A DNA stretch of 64,000 bases, taken from positions 2,046,001 through 2,110,000 of the forward strand of contig OY760140.1 of NCBI GenBank assembly GCA_963663215.1. Direction: 5' to 3'. Within the stretch, counting starts at the first letter, position 1, and the number at the start of each line of letters is the position of its first letter. Of this stretch, positions 54,108-61,955 are shown one piece after another. The position numbers and the translations under genes were made by a program. The notes below the pieces were generated by a model. The model did no database searches. It was not told the DNA's origin and worked only from the letters and a program-made list of their open reading frames with translations. Origin of the DNA: BJGV01 sp003230615. Lineage in GTDB: Bacteria; Pseudomonadota; Gammaproteobacteria; Burkholderiales; Nitrosomonadaceae.

Positions 54108-55562
54108 TTAAAACCTAGGCAAACCCGGAAACTTGTCTTCATTCAGATGTACATGCATAGCACCGTGTTCTGCGCAGCGACGCAAAGTTGGTACAGCCTT
54201 CCCCGGATTTAATAATCCATCGGGATCGAATGCTGCTTTTACTGCATGAAATATTTCCAGCTCCCCTGTTTTAAACTGCGAGCACATTTGATTGATCTTC
54301 TCTATACCGACACCATGTTCACCGGTAATAGTTCCACCGACTTGAATGCACATCTCCAGTATTTTTGCTCCAAATTCTTCGGTTTTTTTCAGCTCTCCTG
54401 GCTGATTTGCATCGTATAGAATTAATGGATGCAAATTGCCATCACCCGCGTGAAATACGTTCATACAACGTAGGTTATACTCAATAGAAAGCTTTTCGAT
54501 ACCATCTAATACTTGTGCAAGTTTCTTACGTGGAATAGTGCCATCCATGCAGTAATAGTCAGGTGAAATACGGCCGGCCGCAGGAAACGCAGCCTTACGC
54601 CCAGCCCAGAATTTAAGCCGTTCAGTTTCGTTATTTGATGTTTTTATATCCATCGCACCATTCTTTTTCATAATTTGATTAATACGTTGGATTTCATCTA
54701 TCACTTCCTCCGTTGTACCGTCAGATTCACACAACAGAATTGCTTCTGCCTTAAGGTTATAGCCGGCATGGACATATTCTTCTACTGCATGAGTTGCTAT
54801 TTTGTCCATCATTTCCATGCCAGCAGGAATAATACCTGCCCCAATTACATTAGCCACTGCATTTCCTGCTTTTCGGATATCATCAAAGGCCGCCATGACT
54901 ACTTGGGCTTTTTCTGGTATAGGAATAAGTTTTACTGTAATTTCAGTAACGATACCTAGCATACCTTCACTACCAGTCATAAGTGCCAATAAATCGTAGC
55001 CAGGGGTATCTAGGCAGGTACCGCCAATTTCAAGATACTCACCCTCAATAGTTATTACTCGCAGTTTGAGAATATTGTGCACCGTAAGTCCATATTTTAG
55101 ACAATGCACCCCCCCCGAGTTTTCAGCTACATTTCCTCCAATGGAACAAACGATTTGCGAAGAGGGATCAGGCGCGTAATATAGACCATATGTTGCTGCA
55201 GATTCGCTAATAGCTAGGTTACGTACTCCCGGTTGCACTCGTGCAGTGCGTGAAATTGGATCGATTTCAAGTATTTGCTTCAATTTGGCAAGCGATAATA
55301 AAATTCCCTTTGCATGGGGTAGCGCGCCACCGGATAAACCTGTACCTGCACCTCGTGCAACAACAGGAGTTTTGGATATATTACAAATTCGCAGAATTCT
55401 TATAATTTCTTCTTCAGTTCGTGGTAGTACTACGATCATTGGCATTTGCCGATAAGCTGACAAACCATCACACTCATATGGCTTTAGATCCTCTGTTTCA
55501 TGCAGTACCGAATCAGGTGGCAAGAAAATACGCAGACTATTTACGAGTTCGAGAGTGTGCAT
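54108..55562 (-). CDS. glcD: Glycolate oxidase subunit GlcD
   Basis: A 484-aa flavoprotein of the FAD_binding_4 / FAD-oxidase C family that oxidises glycolate (or D-lactate) to the 2-oxoacid. FAD region VARGAGTGLSGGALPH, SSQIVCSIGGNVAENSGG, YDLLALMTGSEGMLG; the C-terminal part has MNVFHAGDGNLHPLI and TGEHGVGIEKI. The order glcD-glcE-glcF makes glycolate the most likely substrate. It starts 19 nt after the glxR stop. Confidence 0.94.
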   Translation of the reverse strand: MHTLELVNSLRIFLPPDSVLHETEDLKPYECDGLSAYRQMPMIVVLPRTEEEIIRILRICNISKTPVVARGAGTGLSGGALPHAKGILLSLAKLKQILEIDPISRTARVQPGVRNLAISESAATYGLYYAPDPSSQIVCSIGGNVAENSGGVHCLKYGLTVHNILKLRVITIEGEYLEIGGTCLDTPGYDLLALMTGSEGMLGIVTEITVKLIPIPEKAQVVMAAFDDIRKAGNAVANVIGAGIIPAGMEMMDKIATHAVEEYVHAGYNLKAEAILLCESDGTTEEVIDEIQRINQIMKKNGAMDIKTSNNETERLKFWAGRKAAFPAAGRISPDYYCMDGTIPRKKLAQVLDGIEKLSIEYNLRCMNVFHAGDGNLHPLILYDANQPGELKKTEEFGAKILEMCIQVGGTITGEHGVGIEKINQMCSQFKTGELEIFHAVKAAFDPDGLLNPGKAVPTLRRCAEHGAMHVHLNEDKFPGLPRF

Positions 55563-55581
55563 AGATTTAGGTTTTCTGAAT

Positions 55582-56454
55582 TTAGTGGTTAGCTAATTTT
55601 TCCAAAGCTCGGATCATTACCGAACTATCAAGTTTAGCATTACCTTGGGCAATGCAGGCATTGAACAATTCCTGAGTAGCTGCAGTATTAGGCAAATTTA
55701 TTCCCAACGCATGTGCATTGGTAAGAGCAATATTCAAGTCTTTCCGATGTAGTTCAACACGAAACCCTGGATTAAATGCGCGCATAATCATACGCTCGCC
55801 ATGAATTTCTAAAACACGTGATGAAGCAAAACCACCCATTAGTGCCTGACGTATTTTATTAGGGTTTGCACCGGCCTTAGACGCGAACAACAGTGCTTCA
55901 CCTACCGCCTCAATGGTAAGCGCAACAATAATCTGGTTTGCAATTTTGCAGATCTGACCAGCACCATTGTCACCTACTAAGGTAATTTTATTGCCCATTA
56001 ATTCAAGAATAGGCTTTACTTTCTCAAACACCTGTTCTTGGGCACCCACCATAATCGTAAGAGTGCCATTCTTTGCACCCATATCTCCTCCTGATACCGG
56101 GGCATCCACATAAAAACAGCCAAGATGGTTGATTCTAGCAGAGAATTTTTTAGTTTCAATGGGAGAAATTGAGCTCATATCCACCACGGTCTTACACTGG
56201 TTTAGACCTTGTACTACACCGTTTTCGCCAAATAGTACTTTTTCTACATCAGGTGTATCCGGCAACATAGTGATGATGATGTCGGCATTTTGTGCTACTT
56301 GTCTGGCAGAGGAAGAAGCTTTTCCACCTTGTTTGATTAAGTCTCCAGGTACGCCACTTCTGGAATGGAGGAACAACGAGTGTCCACCCTTAATAAGATT
56401 TTGAGCCATAGGCTTTCCCATAATGCCAAGACCGATAAAGCCAATATTTGCCAT
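55582..56454 (-). CDS. glxR: Tartronate semialdehyde reductase (2-hydroxy-3-oxopropionate reductase)
   Basis: A 290-aa beta-hydroxyacid dehydrogenase. Rossmann motif GFIGLGIMGKPMAQNL at the start; substrate loop VDAPVSGGDMGAKNGTL; catalytic Lys in GAGQICKIANQ. Family membership is certain; the exact substrate is deduced from being the first gene of the glcDEF operon, where it would convert tartronate semialdehyde from glyoxylate to glycerate. Glyoxylate carboligase itself is not in the window. Confidence 0.88.
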   Translation of the reverse strand: MANIGFIGLGIMGKPMAQNLIKGGHSLFLHSRSGVPGDLIKQGGKASSSARQVAQNADIIITMLPDTPDVEKVLFGENGVVQGLNQCKTVVDMSSISPIETKKFSARINHLGCFYVDAPVSGGDMGAKNGTLTIMVGAQEQVFEKVKPILELMGNKITLVGDNGAGQICKIANQIIVALTIEAVGEALLFASKAGANPNKIRQALMGGFASSRVLEIHGERMIMRAFNPGFRVELHRKDLNIALTNAHALGINLPNTAATQELFNACIAQGNAKLDSSVMIRALEKLANH

Positions 56455-56764
56455 AATATTTTATAAAAAATACAACACATTGCACTCTACTATGGAACTC
56501 TCGAGAAAAAAGAAGCTGTACAAGAATTACAGCGGCGGGTAGTAGAATTTAGAACATGATTGAGAGTTTGAGTGATCTACCTAGATGAGGAGAGAACACA
56601 TAAACCTAATTATATGTAAGCGGGGCAATTAATACCATTACTAGTTAAGTATCGTCGAGTAAATTGTTAGTTTTAGGAATAGTCTGCGGGAAAAGTGTAG
56701 AGTAGTGATCTCCCAATGGTACGACTACTCTATTGGCTGATAGACTGTTTTCTAGCTACGAGAT
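56455..56764. other. 310-nt region between glxR and trpC
   Basis: Carries the promoter of the glycolate operon and the end of the trp genes. Apart from the inverted repeat at 56698-56732, nothing was recognised; no coding frame with a ribosome site. Confidence 0.5.
56698..56732 (-). terminator. Inverted repeat after trpC
   Basis: Arms TAGAGTAGT (56698-56706) and ACTACTCTA (56724-56732), a perfect 9-bp stem with a 17-nt loop, 32 nt downstream of the trpC stop. It is followed on the minus strand by a short CACTTTTCC, a weak U-tract, so termination is only probable. Confidence 0.4.
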
Positions 56765-57619
56765 TCATCCAAACAATCGGGCTAACTCTATCCCGGGATC
56801 ATTTGATCGCATTAGGGCCTCTCCCACTAGAAATGCATTGACATGATGATCGCGCATCATGGTTACATCAGCAGGAACAAGTATTCCGCTTTCAGTGATA
56901 ACAATGTGTCCTGACCTTTCGATTTCTTCGCCTGGTGGGATTTGGTCGAGAAGATTTAGCGTAGTGTCTAGCTTTGTTTCAAAAGTGTGTAGGTTGCGAT
57001 TATTGATACCAAGCAACGGAGTGTTTAATTGAAGTGCAAGCTCCAACTCTACGCCATCGTGAACTTCCACCAGGACTGCCATACCAAGTGAGTGGGCTAG
57101 GGATTCGAGTTTAAGCATTTGGATAATTACTCTATCTGTTTTCCCGTTCTTCTCTGTAAATAGAGGAGAGTTTAAGAAAACTGCCACGACAAGCAAGATG
57201 CAGTCTGCTCCCATAGCACGAGCTTCTACCACTTGATATTCATCAAGCATAAAATCTTTGCGTAGTACTGGTAGATTGCAGGTGGCACGTGCCAACTTCA
57301 AGTCTTCTGCACTGCCTTGGAAAAACTGTTTGTCGGTCAGTACTGACAAGCAAGTTGCACCATGTGACGCGTAGCTATCAGCAATTTCAACAGGGTTGAA
57401 ATTTTCTCGTAATAGCCCCCTGCTAGGGCTAGCCTTCTTAATCTCCGCGATGACTGCTGGTAATCTTGAGACAATTTGATTACGGATGGCGCCAGTAAAA
57501 TCCCTAGGTGGTGCAGCAGCTTCAGCTTCTGCACTAATCACGGCAAGAGGTTTCTTAGTTTTCGCAGCAGAAATTTCTTGTGTTTTTACGGTAAGGATTT
57601 TCTGTAGGATGTCAATCAT
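56765..57619 (-). CDS. trpC: Indole-3-glycerol phosphate synthase
   Basis: A 284-aa (beta/alpha)8-barrel enzyme of tryptophan synthesis. Catalytic stretches: AEIKKASPSRG, LRKDFMLDEYQV, LLGINNRNLHTFE, VITESGI, FLVGEALMRS. It is about 20 residues longer than the usual 260-270: after GADCILLVVAV there is an extra segment (FLNSPLFTEKNGKTDRVII) in the loop after beta-4, and a shorter one (GEEIERSGH) before beta-7. Start ATG 57619. It lies 231 nt after trpD, unusually far for a trp operon. Confidence 0.95.
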   Translation of the reverse strand: MIDILQKILTVKTQEISAAKTKKPLAVISAEAEAAAPPRDFTGAIRNQIVSRLPAVIAEIKKASPSRGLLRENFNPVEIADSYASHGATCLSVLTDKQFFQGSAEDLKLARATCNLPVLRKDFMLDEYQVVEARAMGADCILLVVAVFLNSPLFTEKNGKTDRVIIQMLKLESLAHSLGMAVLVEVHDGVELELALQLNTPLLGINNRNLHTFETKLDTTLNLLDQIPPGEEIERSGHIVITESGILVPADVTMMRDHHVNAFLVGEALMRSNDPGIELARLFG

Positions 57620-57850
57620 CTACAAATTTTATCAAAAAATAGATAAGTAAGAACGTATTGGGTTGGAAAGAACGCAGATGGCTGGCAAGTTTTGCAAATT
57701 ATTCACTATGTATATGATATTATTTTCTATATGATGAATAAAGTCATATTTAAAAATAGATTTCAGTCTATATTCGTTCAGATCTCTGGTATTTGTAGAA
57801 AAATGGAAATCGGATTTCTTCTTATCGTCAAGACCATCTTTACCTAGTTA

Positions 57851-58867
57851 CTATGCATTAGTAAATTTGATCAACTCTCGTAATTTTCTTCTGGCCAAGC
57901 CTTTTTGTACTGCTATACGGGCTTTCTCTACGCCTTGCTCTAGTGATTCTGCTACACCAGCAACATAAATTGCAGCGCCTGCATTAAGTAGCACAATATC
58001 CAACGCTGTTCCGGGCTGATTGTCTAGAACAGATAGCAACATGTCTTTGGACTGTGTGCTGTCCTGAACTGTAATTGTTGCAATGTTGGCAGTTTTCATA
58101 CCAAAATTCTCTGGTTTGATAGTATATTCGTTTACTTTGCCGTGCCGAAGTTCTCCCACATTAGTCTCACATGCAGTGGTGATTTCATCTAGTCCATCTT
58201 GGCCATACACTACCATTACATGATGGCTATTCAGACGTTGCAATACACGCGCTAATATTCCAACAAGTTCAGGGCTAAACACCCCTAGCACTTGATTCTT
58301 TGCTCCAGCAGGATTGGTTAATGGCCCTAAGATATTAAACAGGGTGCGTACCCATAGCTCACGACGTACCGGTGTTACATGTTTCATGGCGCTATGGAAA
58401 TTGGGTGCAAACATAAATCCTACACCAATTTCGTTGATAGCATGAGCTACCTGTTGTGATGTCTGATTAAGATTGACACCCAGGGCTTCAAGCACATCAG
58501 CGCTTCCCGATTTACTGGAAACCAAGCGTCCTCCATGTTTTGCAATACGAGCTCCGGCAGCTGCTGCTACAAATGCTGCAGCGGTAGAAATATTGAAAGT
58601 ATGCGCGGTATCGCCACCAGTGCCACAAGTATCCACCAGATTTTGGAGATCAGTGGCGTCTACCTTTGTAACAAATTCGCGCATCACCTGTGCAGCTGCA
58701 ACGATTTCCCCAATGGTCTCCTTTTTAACCCGCAAACCACTGATTATGGCAGCGATGAGTACCGGCGACATTTTGCCCTCTATGATCTGACGCATGAGTG
58801 ATTGCATTTCATCATGAAGTATCTCGCGGTTCTCGATCACACGGGTAAGAGCTTCTTGCGGTTTCAT
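57851..58867 (-). CDS. trpD: Anthranilate phosphoribosyltransferase
   Basis: 338 aa. The PRPP loop VDTCGTGGDTAHTFNIST is intact, as are KHGGRLVSSKSGSADVLEALG and MFAPNFHSAMKHVTPVRREL. The start ATG at 58867 (MKPQEALTRVIENREIL) has AAAGGA 8 nt upstream and matches the family; a GTG at 58906 would add 13 residues and nearly touch trpG. It follows trpG closely. Confidence 0.95.
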   Translation of the reverse strand: MKPQEALTRVIENREILHDEMQSLMRQIIEGKMSPVLIAAIISGLRVKKETIGEIVAAAQVMREFVTKVDATDLQNLVDTCGTGGDTAHTFNISTAAAFVAAAAGARIAKHGGRLVSSKSGSADVLEALGVNLNQTSQQVAHAINEIGVGFMFAPNFHSAMKHVTPVRRELWVRTLFNILGPLTNPAGAKNQVLGVFSPELVGILARVLQRLNSHHVMVVYGQDGLDEITTACETNVGELRHGKVNEYTIKPENFGMKTANIATITVQDSTQSKDMLLSVLDNQPGTALDIVLLNAGAAIYVAGVAESLEQGVEKARIAVQKGLARRKLRELIKFTNA

Positions 58868-58915
58868 GATCTGATCCTTTAGTTGTATACCCACCATCTT
58901 TTCCACCGTTGCTAC

Positions 58916-59479
58916 TTACTGGGTAAGAAAATTCCCCAGTAATTTGTGTCCATGTTCGGTCAGGATGGACTCTGGGTGAAACTGTACACCCTGAACTGCC
59001 AGGGTTTTGTGACGTACACCCATAATTTCACCATCTTCGGCCCATGCAGTTATTTCCAGGCAATCTGGCAGACTTTTGTGTTCGATTACGAGGGAATGAT
59101 AGCGAGTGGCAGAGAATGGATTTGGCAGGCCGCGAAACACACCGGTGCCATTATGAGAAATCAATGTGGTTTTTCCGTGCATGAGTTGCTTAGCATGGAT
59201 AATTTTGCCGCCGAATGCTTGTCCTATACATTGATGGCCTAGACATACACCTAATATGGGAACCTGGCTACAATAACTCCCAATCAACGGGATCGACACA
59301 CCTGCTTCATTGGGTGTACAGGGGCCAGGAGAAATCACGATAAACGAGGGTTCCAGCTTTGTAACCTCATCTGGAGTAATTTCATCGTTACGAAACACCG
59401 TCACTTCTTCTCCCAGTTCTCCAAAATATTGCACTAGGTTGTAAGTGAAGGAGTCGTAGTTATCGATCATCAGCAGCAT
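58916..59479 (-). CDS. trpG: Anthranilate synthase component II (glutamine amidotransferase)
   Basis: 187 aa. Class I amidotransferase: nucleophile Cys in PILGVCLGHQCIGQAFGG, His/Glu in GVQFHPESILTEHG, start MLLMIDNYDSFTYNLVQYFG. It may also serve p-aminobenzoate synthesis as PabA. trpE, which normally precedes it, is not upstream here; the 311 nt before trpG are noncoding. Confidence 0.95.
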   Translation of the reverse strand: MLLMIDNYDSFTYNLVQYFGELGEEVTVFRNDEITPDEVTKLEPSFIVISPGPCTPNEAGVSIPLIGSYCSQVPILGVCLGHQCIGQAFGGKIIHAKQLMHGKTTLISHNGTGVFRGLPNPFSATRYHSLVIEHKSLPDCLEITAWAEDGEIMGVRHKTLAVQGVQFHPESILTEHGHKLLGNFLTQ

Positions 59480-59790
59480 ATTGGCCTATTAATGGTGTAT
59501 TTATTGGTGTGAGATTGTAATCGTTAATTCCATGCCCTACAAATACCTCCATTTTAATTTGGTATCCTATGATTGCCAGGTAATTTAAGAGAGGGTTATG
59601 CCCTTGTTAGGGGGTATCAAAATGGTTTTTCAAACAAAGCGCGCCAGAATTATGCCACGATAACTTGAAAGTATCGATTTTTCAATATTACTCTTTAGAT
59701 TTATGATCTAACAACTCACCAGCAGTACAAAAAGTATTTCGCCACTTATTTAAAAGGGTGTAAGGTGGATATTCCTTATAGGAGGAAACT
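59480..59790. other. 311-nt region upstream of trpG and the small secreted protein
   Basis: Divergent promoter region. On the minus strand, at about 59692-59735, a short stretch translates TAGELLDHKSKE and stop, resembling the C-terminus (TVAGELLDQISIEGK) of the broken HTH gene at 60163; the DNA core GATCTAACAACTCACC differs by one base from GATCTAACAGCTCACC there. It may be a remnant of a second copy. No trp attenuator was found. Confidence 0.4.
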
Positions 59791-60033
59791 ATGAAAACAA
59801 TATTGGTTATTTTATTGTTAGTTTCATCCAGTGTATTTGCTCAAGGATATTACCCTAACCAGCAATACGATAACTCTTTACGAATGGATGAACAAAGACA
59901 ACTACAGCAAGAGTTTCTTGACGAGCAATACCGGAACCAAAGACAGTTAATGGAAGAACAGCGCTTTAATATGGAAATAGATAGAAGGGCGGCAGAACGC
60001 AAAAGGGATAGATCAACATTCCCAGGATGGTAA
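59791..60033 (+). CDS. Small secreted Gln/Arg-rich protein
   Basis: 80 aa. Cleavable signal peptide MKTILVILLLVSSSVFA, then a mature part of about 63 residues: an N-terminal QGYYPNQQYDNS and a charged coiled-coil-like helix rich in Gln, Arg and Glu (MDEQRQLQQEFLDEQYRNQR, LMEEQRFNMEIDRRAAER). No Cys. An ideal ribosome site, AGGAGG, lies 5 nt before the ATG at 59791, so it should be highly expressed. No family recognised; isolated between trpG and a phage-type gene. Confidence 0.75.
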   Translation: MKTILVILLLVSSSVFAQGYYPNQQYDNSLRMDEQRQLQQEFLDEQYRNQRQLMEEQRFNMEIDRRAAERKRDRSTFPGW

Positions 60034-60058
60034 TTAATAACAGCTATAGGTAATATGC

Positions 60059-60072
60059 CTCGCGTGCGCGAG
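60059..60072. repeat. GC-rich perfect palindrome CTCGCGTGCGCGAG
   Basis: Two 6-nt arms around a TG centre, 25 nt after the small secreted protein gene. It has no U-tract and the loop is tight, so it is not a standard terminator; its role is unknown. Confidence 0.4.
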
Positions 60073-60162
60073 TGTAACCTTGGATAGTTGTGGGATAGGT
60101 TTCCTTATTACCCTTTATAAAACCTATTACCCCCAATAAGCCGAATACAGGGGCTTTTAATA

Positions 60163-60565
60163 CTATTTCCCTTCTATCGATATCTGATCTAACAGCTCAC
60201 CCGCTACAGTCTCTAGTGCTTCCGACATCTCTACCTTATTAGTAACATTAATATTAATCTTTGCCCCACCCCACTGACTAGGAAACTCTCTCTGCTATCC
60301 ACCTGGCATGACTTAGCATTTCTTTAGCTCTTCCTAACATCACTTGATTGGTATCGGGGTCAATCTTCTCTACTTCCTTTTCCCAATGTTCAATCCTTGC
60401 TAAAGCTCCACTCATCCGTGCTTCTATCCATTCAGGGTCTTTTAAGAGTTGTTTGCTTATTGCCGCATGAGAAACATTATAGGTTTTGCCAATATCGGCA
60501 ATCTTGTCACCTTTAGCTACTCGCTTCAGTATTTCGTCTTTATGTAGTATTGCAATGGCTGTCAT
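60163..60565 (-). pseudogene. Phage terminase-small-subunit-like HTH protein, frameshifted
   Basis: N-terminal resolvase-like helix-turn-helix: HKDEILKRVAKGDKIADIGK and then TYNVSHAAISKQLL (about residues 8-42). A helical middle, WIEARMSGALARIEHWEKEV, is typical of small phage DNA-packaging or regulator proteins. The uninterrupted frame stops at 60278 after ...WIAERVS. The natural tail follows in another frame: PSQWGGAKININVTNKVEMS and ALETVAGELLDQISIEGK to a TAG at 60163. Removing one T from GTTT just before the stop (or adding two C) restores about 133 aa. No other phage genes are adjacent, so it is a lone prophage remnant. Confidence 0.7.
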
Positions 60566-60778
60566 AGTGTACCCATGTACTGTTTATCCAAGTACAATTA
60601 TAGCACTAATATGACATTAGCATATTATTCTACTCGGTTGAGTATCTGCTTTGTGCCAAAAGCGGATATTAATTTTATATGGAGAAAGCTCAGCGAGTTA
60701 ATTATCGCGCATAGCTGCTACAAGGCTGGCACTTTCTTCAAATAATATGGGGTAGTCATGTAAGCAAATTTTACGTTC

Positions 60779-61942
60779 CTATGCAATTCGCTGTCGGTTC
60801 GCAAACACGTTTTGCTGTTCAAGTTTCATCCCGAATTTAGTTCCCGACACTTCATGAAGCCCCTTATTTGGTTCAGAAAGGATTTGTTCAAGAACAATAT
60901 CACCGAGCTCCTTCTTAAAATGTCCTCCTTCCCAGTACCAGCGAGTTTCAGTTTTGCGATCTTCTTTGTTGGGAATGTGTTCGCAATTATAAAAAGAGTA
61001 CCCGCTAAAATCGAATAATTCGATGTTCGCCTCTGGATAACGCTTTTTTAAGGCCGAAATCTTACTTGTCACTTGCAACTTCCAGTCTTCAAAAAAATGC
61101 CAAAGTCCTGTTGTTTCAAATAGGACTAGTATTTGTGCGTGATAAGGATAAATAATAAGCCTGACATCAATATCGGACTGTGCTGCCATTTCAAGAATAG
61201 CACTGGGATGATCTAGATCGGTATTTAGAGAACCCCTTGCTTTCTTCAAATATATTTTGGCATTCTCCTCTGCACGTTGCCTAAAAATAGGATAATAACC
61301 CTCATTTAAAGCCAATGCTCGATATTCGTTCAGAGGGTTAAAACCATGTGGCGTTATTATGCTTGGTTCTTTTTTATGCTGGATGATCAAAGTATTCAGG
61401 ACATCCCTGAGTGATGTTAGGGAAAACAAAATGTCAAAACGCCAAAACAGTTGTTCTACTGGATGCTGCTTAGGCTGCAGATTTTCTGGGGTTTTCAAGG
61501 TTGAGGTTTCTTCTGGTTCGTCAATAAAGTCGAGAAAATCAAGTCCTAGAATAATAAGTTTCGGTTTGTGTCCGACCCTATGTAGGTGCTCCAATTGACC
61601 TCGAGGAACTGCTATGCCAGTACCTGGTATAGCAAGATTGTAAGTTAATGCGCCCATACGAGATAATGCTGGTGCGTCGGGATCAAATCCAACTTCGGCA
61701 CGAGAGTTTCCCATAATCAAGACATTTGGCTTCAGTATAATAGCGCGAGATAATTTAATTTCATTTTGGTAGCGTGAAAAGTTTGGTTTGATAACATTGA
61801 AGCCAACACGATCTGTATCAAAAGAATAGACCCCATAAGGGTCAATCACGATTACCAACATCACAATACTAACTATTGAAGTTAGTACAGTCGTAATAAA
61901 CCACCGCAAGTATTTTCTAGGATTGTTGATGATGTTTATCAA
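60779..61942 (-). CDS. Membrane-anchored SGNH-hydrolase-like protein, partner of MBOAT
   Basis: 387 aa. One N-terminal transmembrane helix (about residues 13-34), then a periplasmic SGNH-like fold: VLIMGNSRAEVGFDP (Ser/Gly/Asn block at about 75-88), NLAIPGTGI, and the C-terminal YWEGGHFKKELGD with the His of the catalytic pair. Such proteins sit beside MBOAT acyltransferases and finish transfer of acetyl groups to exported polysaccharides (the AlgJ/AlgX or PatB role). It lies 13 nt after the MBOAT gene, same strand. Confidence 0.8.
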   Translation of the reverse strand: MINIINNPRKYLRWFITTVLTSIVSIVMLVIVIDPYGVYSFDTDRVGFNVIKPNFSRYQNEIKLSRAIILKPNVLIMGNSRAEVGFDPDAPALSRMGALTYNLAIPGTGIAVPRGQLEHLHRVGHKPKLIILGLDFLDFIDEPEETSTLKTPENLQPKQHPVEQLFWRFDILFSLTSLRDVLNTLIIQHKKEPSIITPHGFNPLNEYRALALNEGYYPIFRQRAEENAKIYLKKARGSLNTDLDHPSAILEMAAQSDIDVRLIIYPYHAQILVLFETTGLWHFFEDWKLQVTSKISALKKRYPEANIELFDFSGYSFYNCEHIPNKEDRKTETRWYWEGGHFKKELGDIVLEQILSEPNKGLHEVSGTKFGMKLEQQNVFANRQRIA

Positions 61943-61955
61943 GGATCTTTATAAG

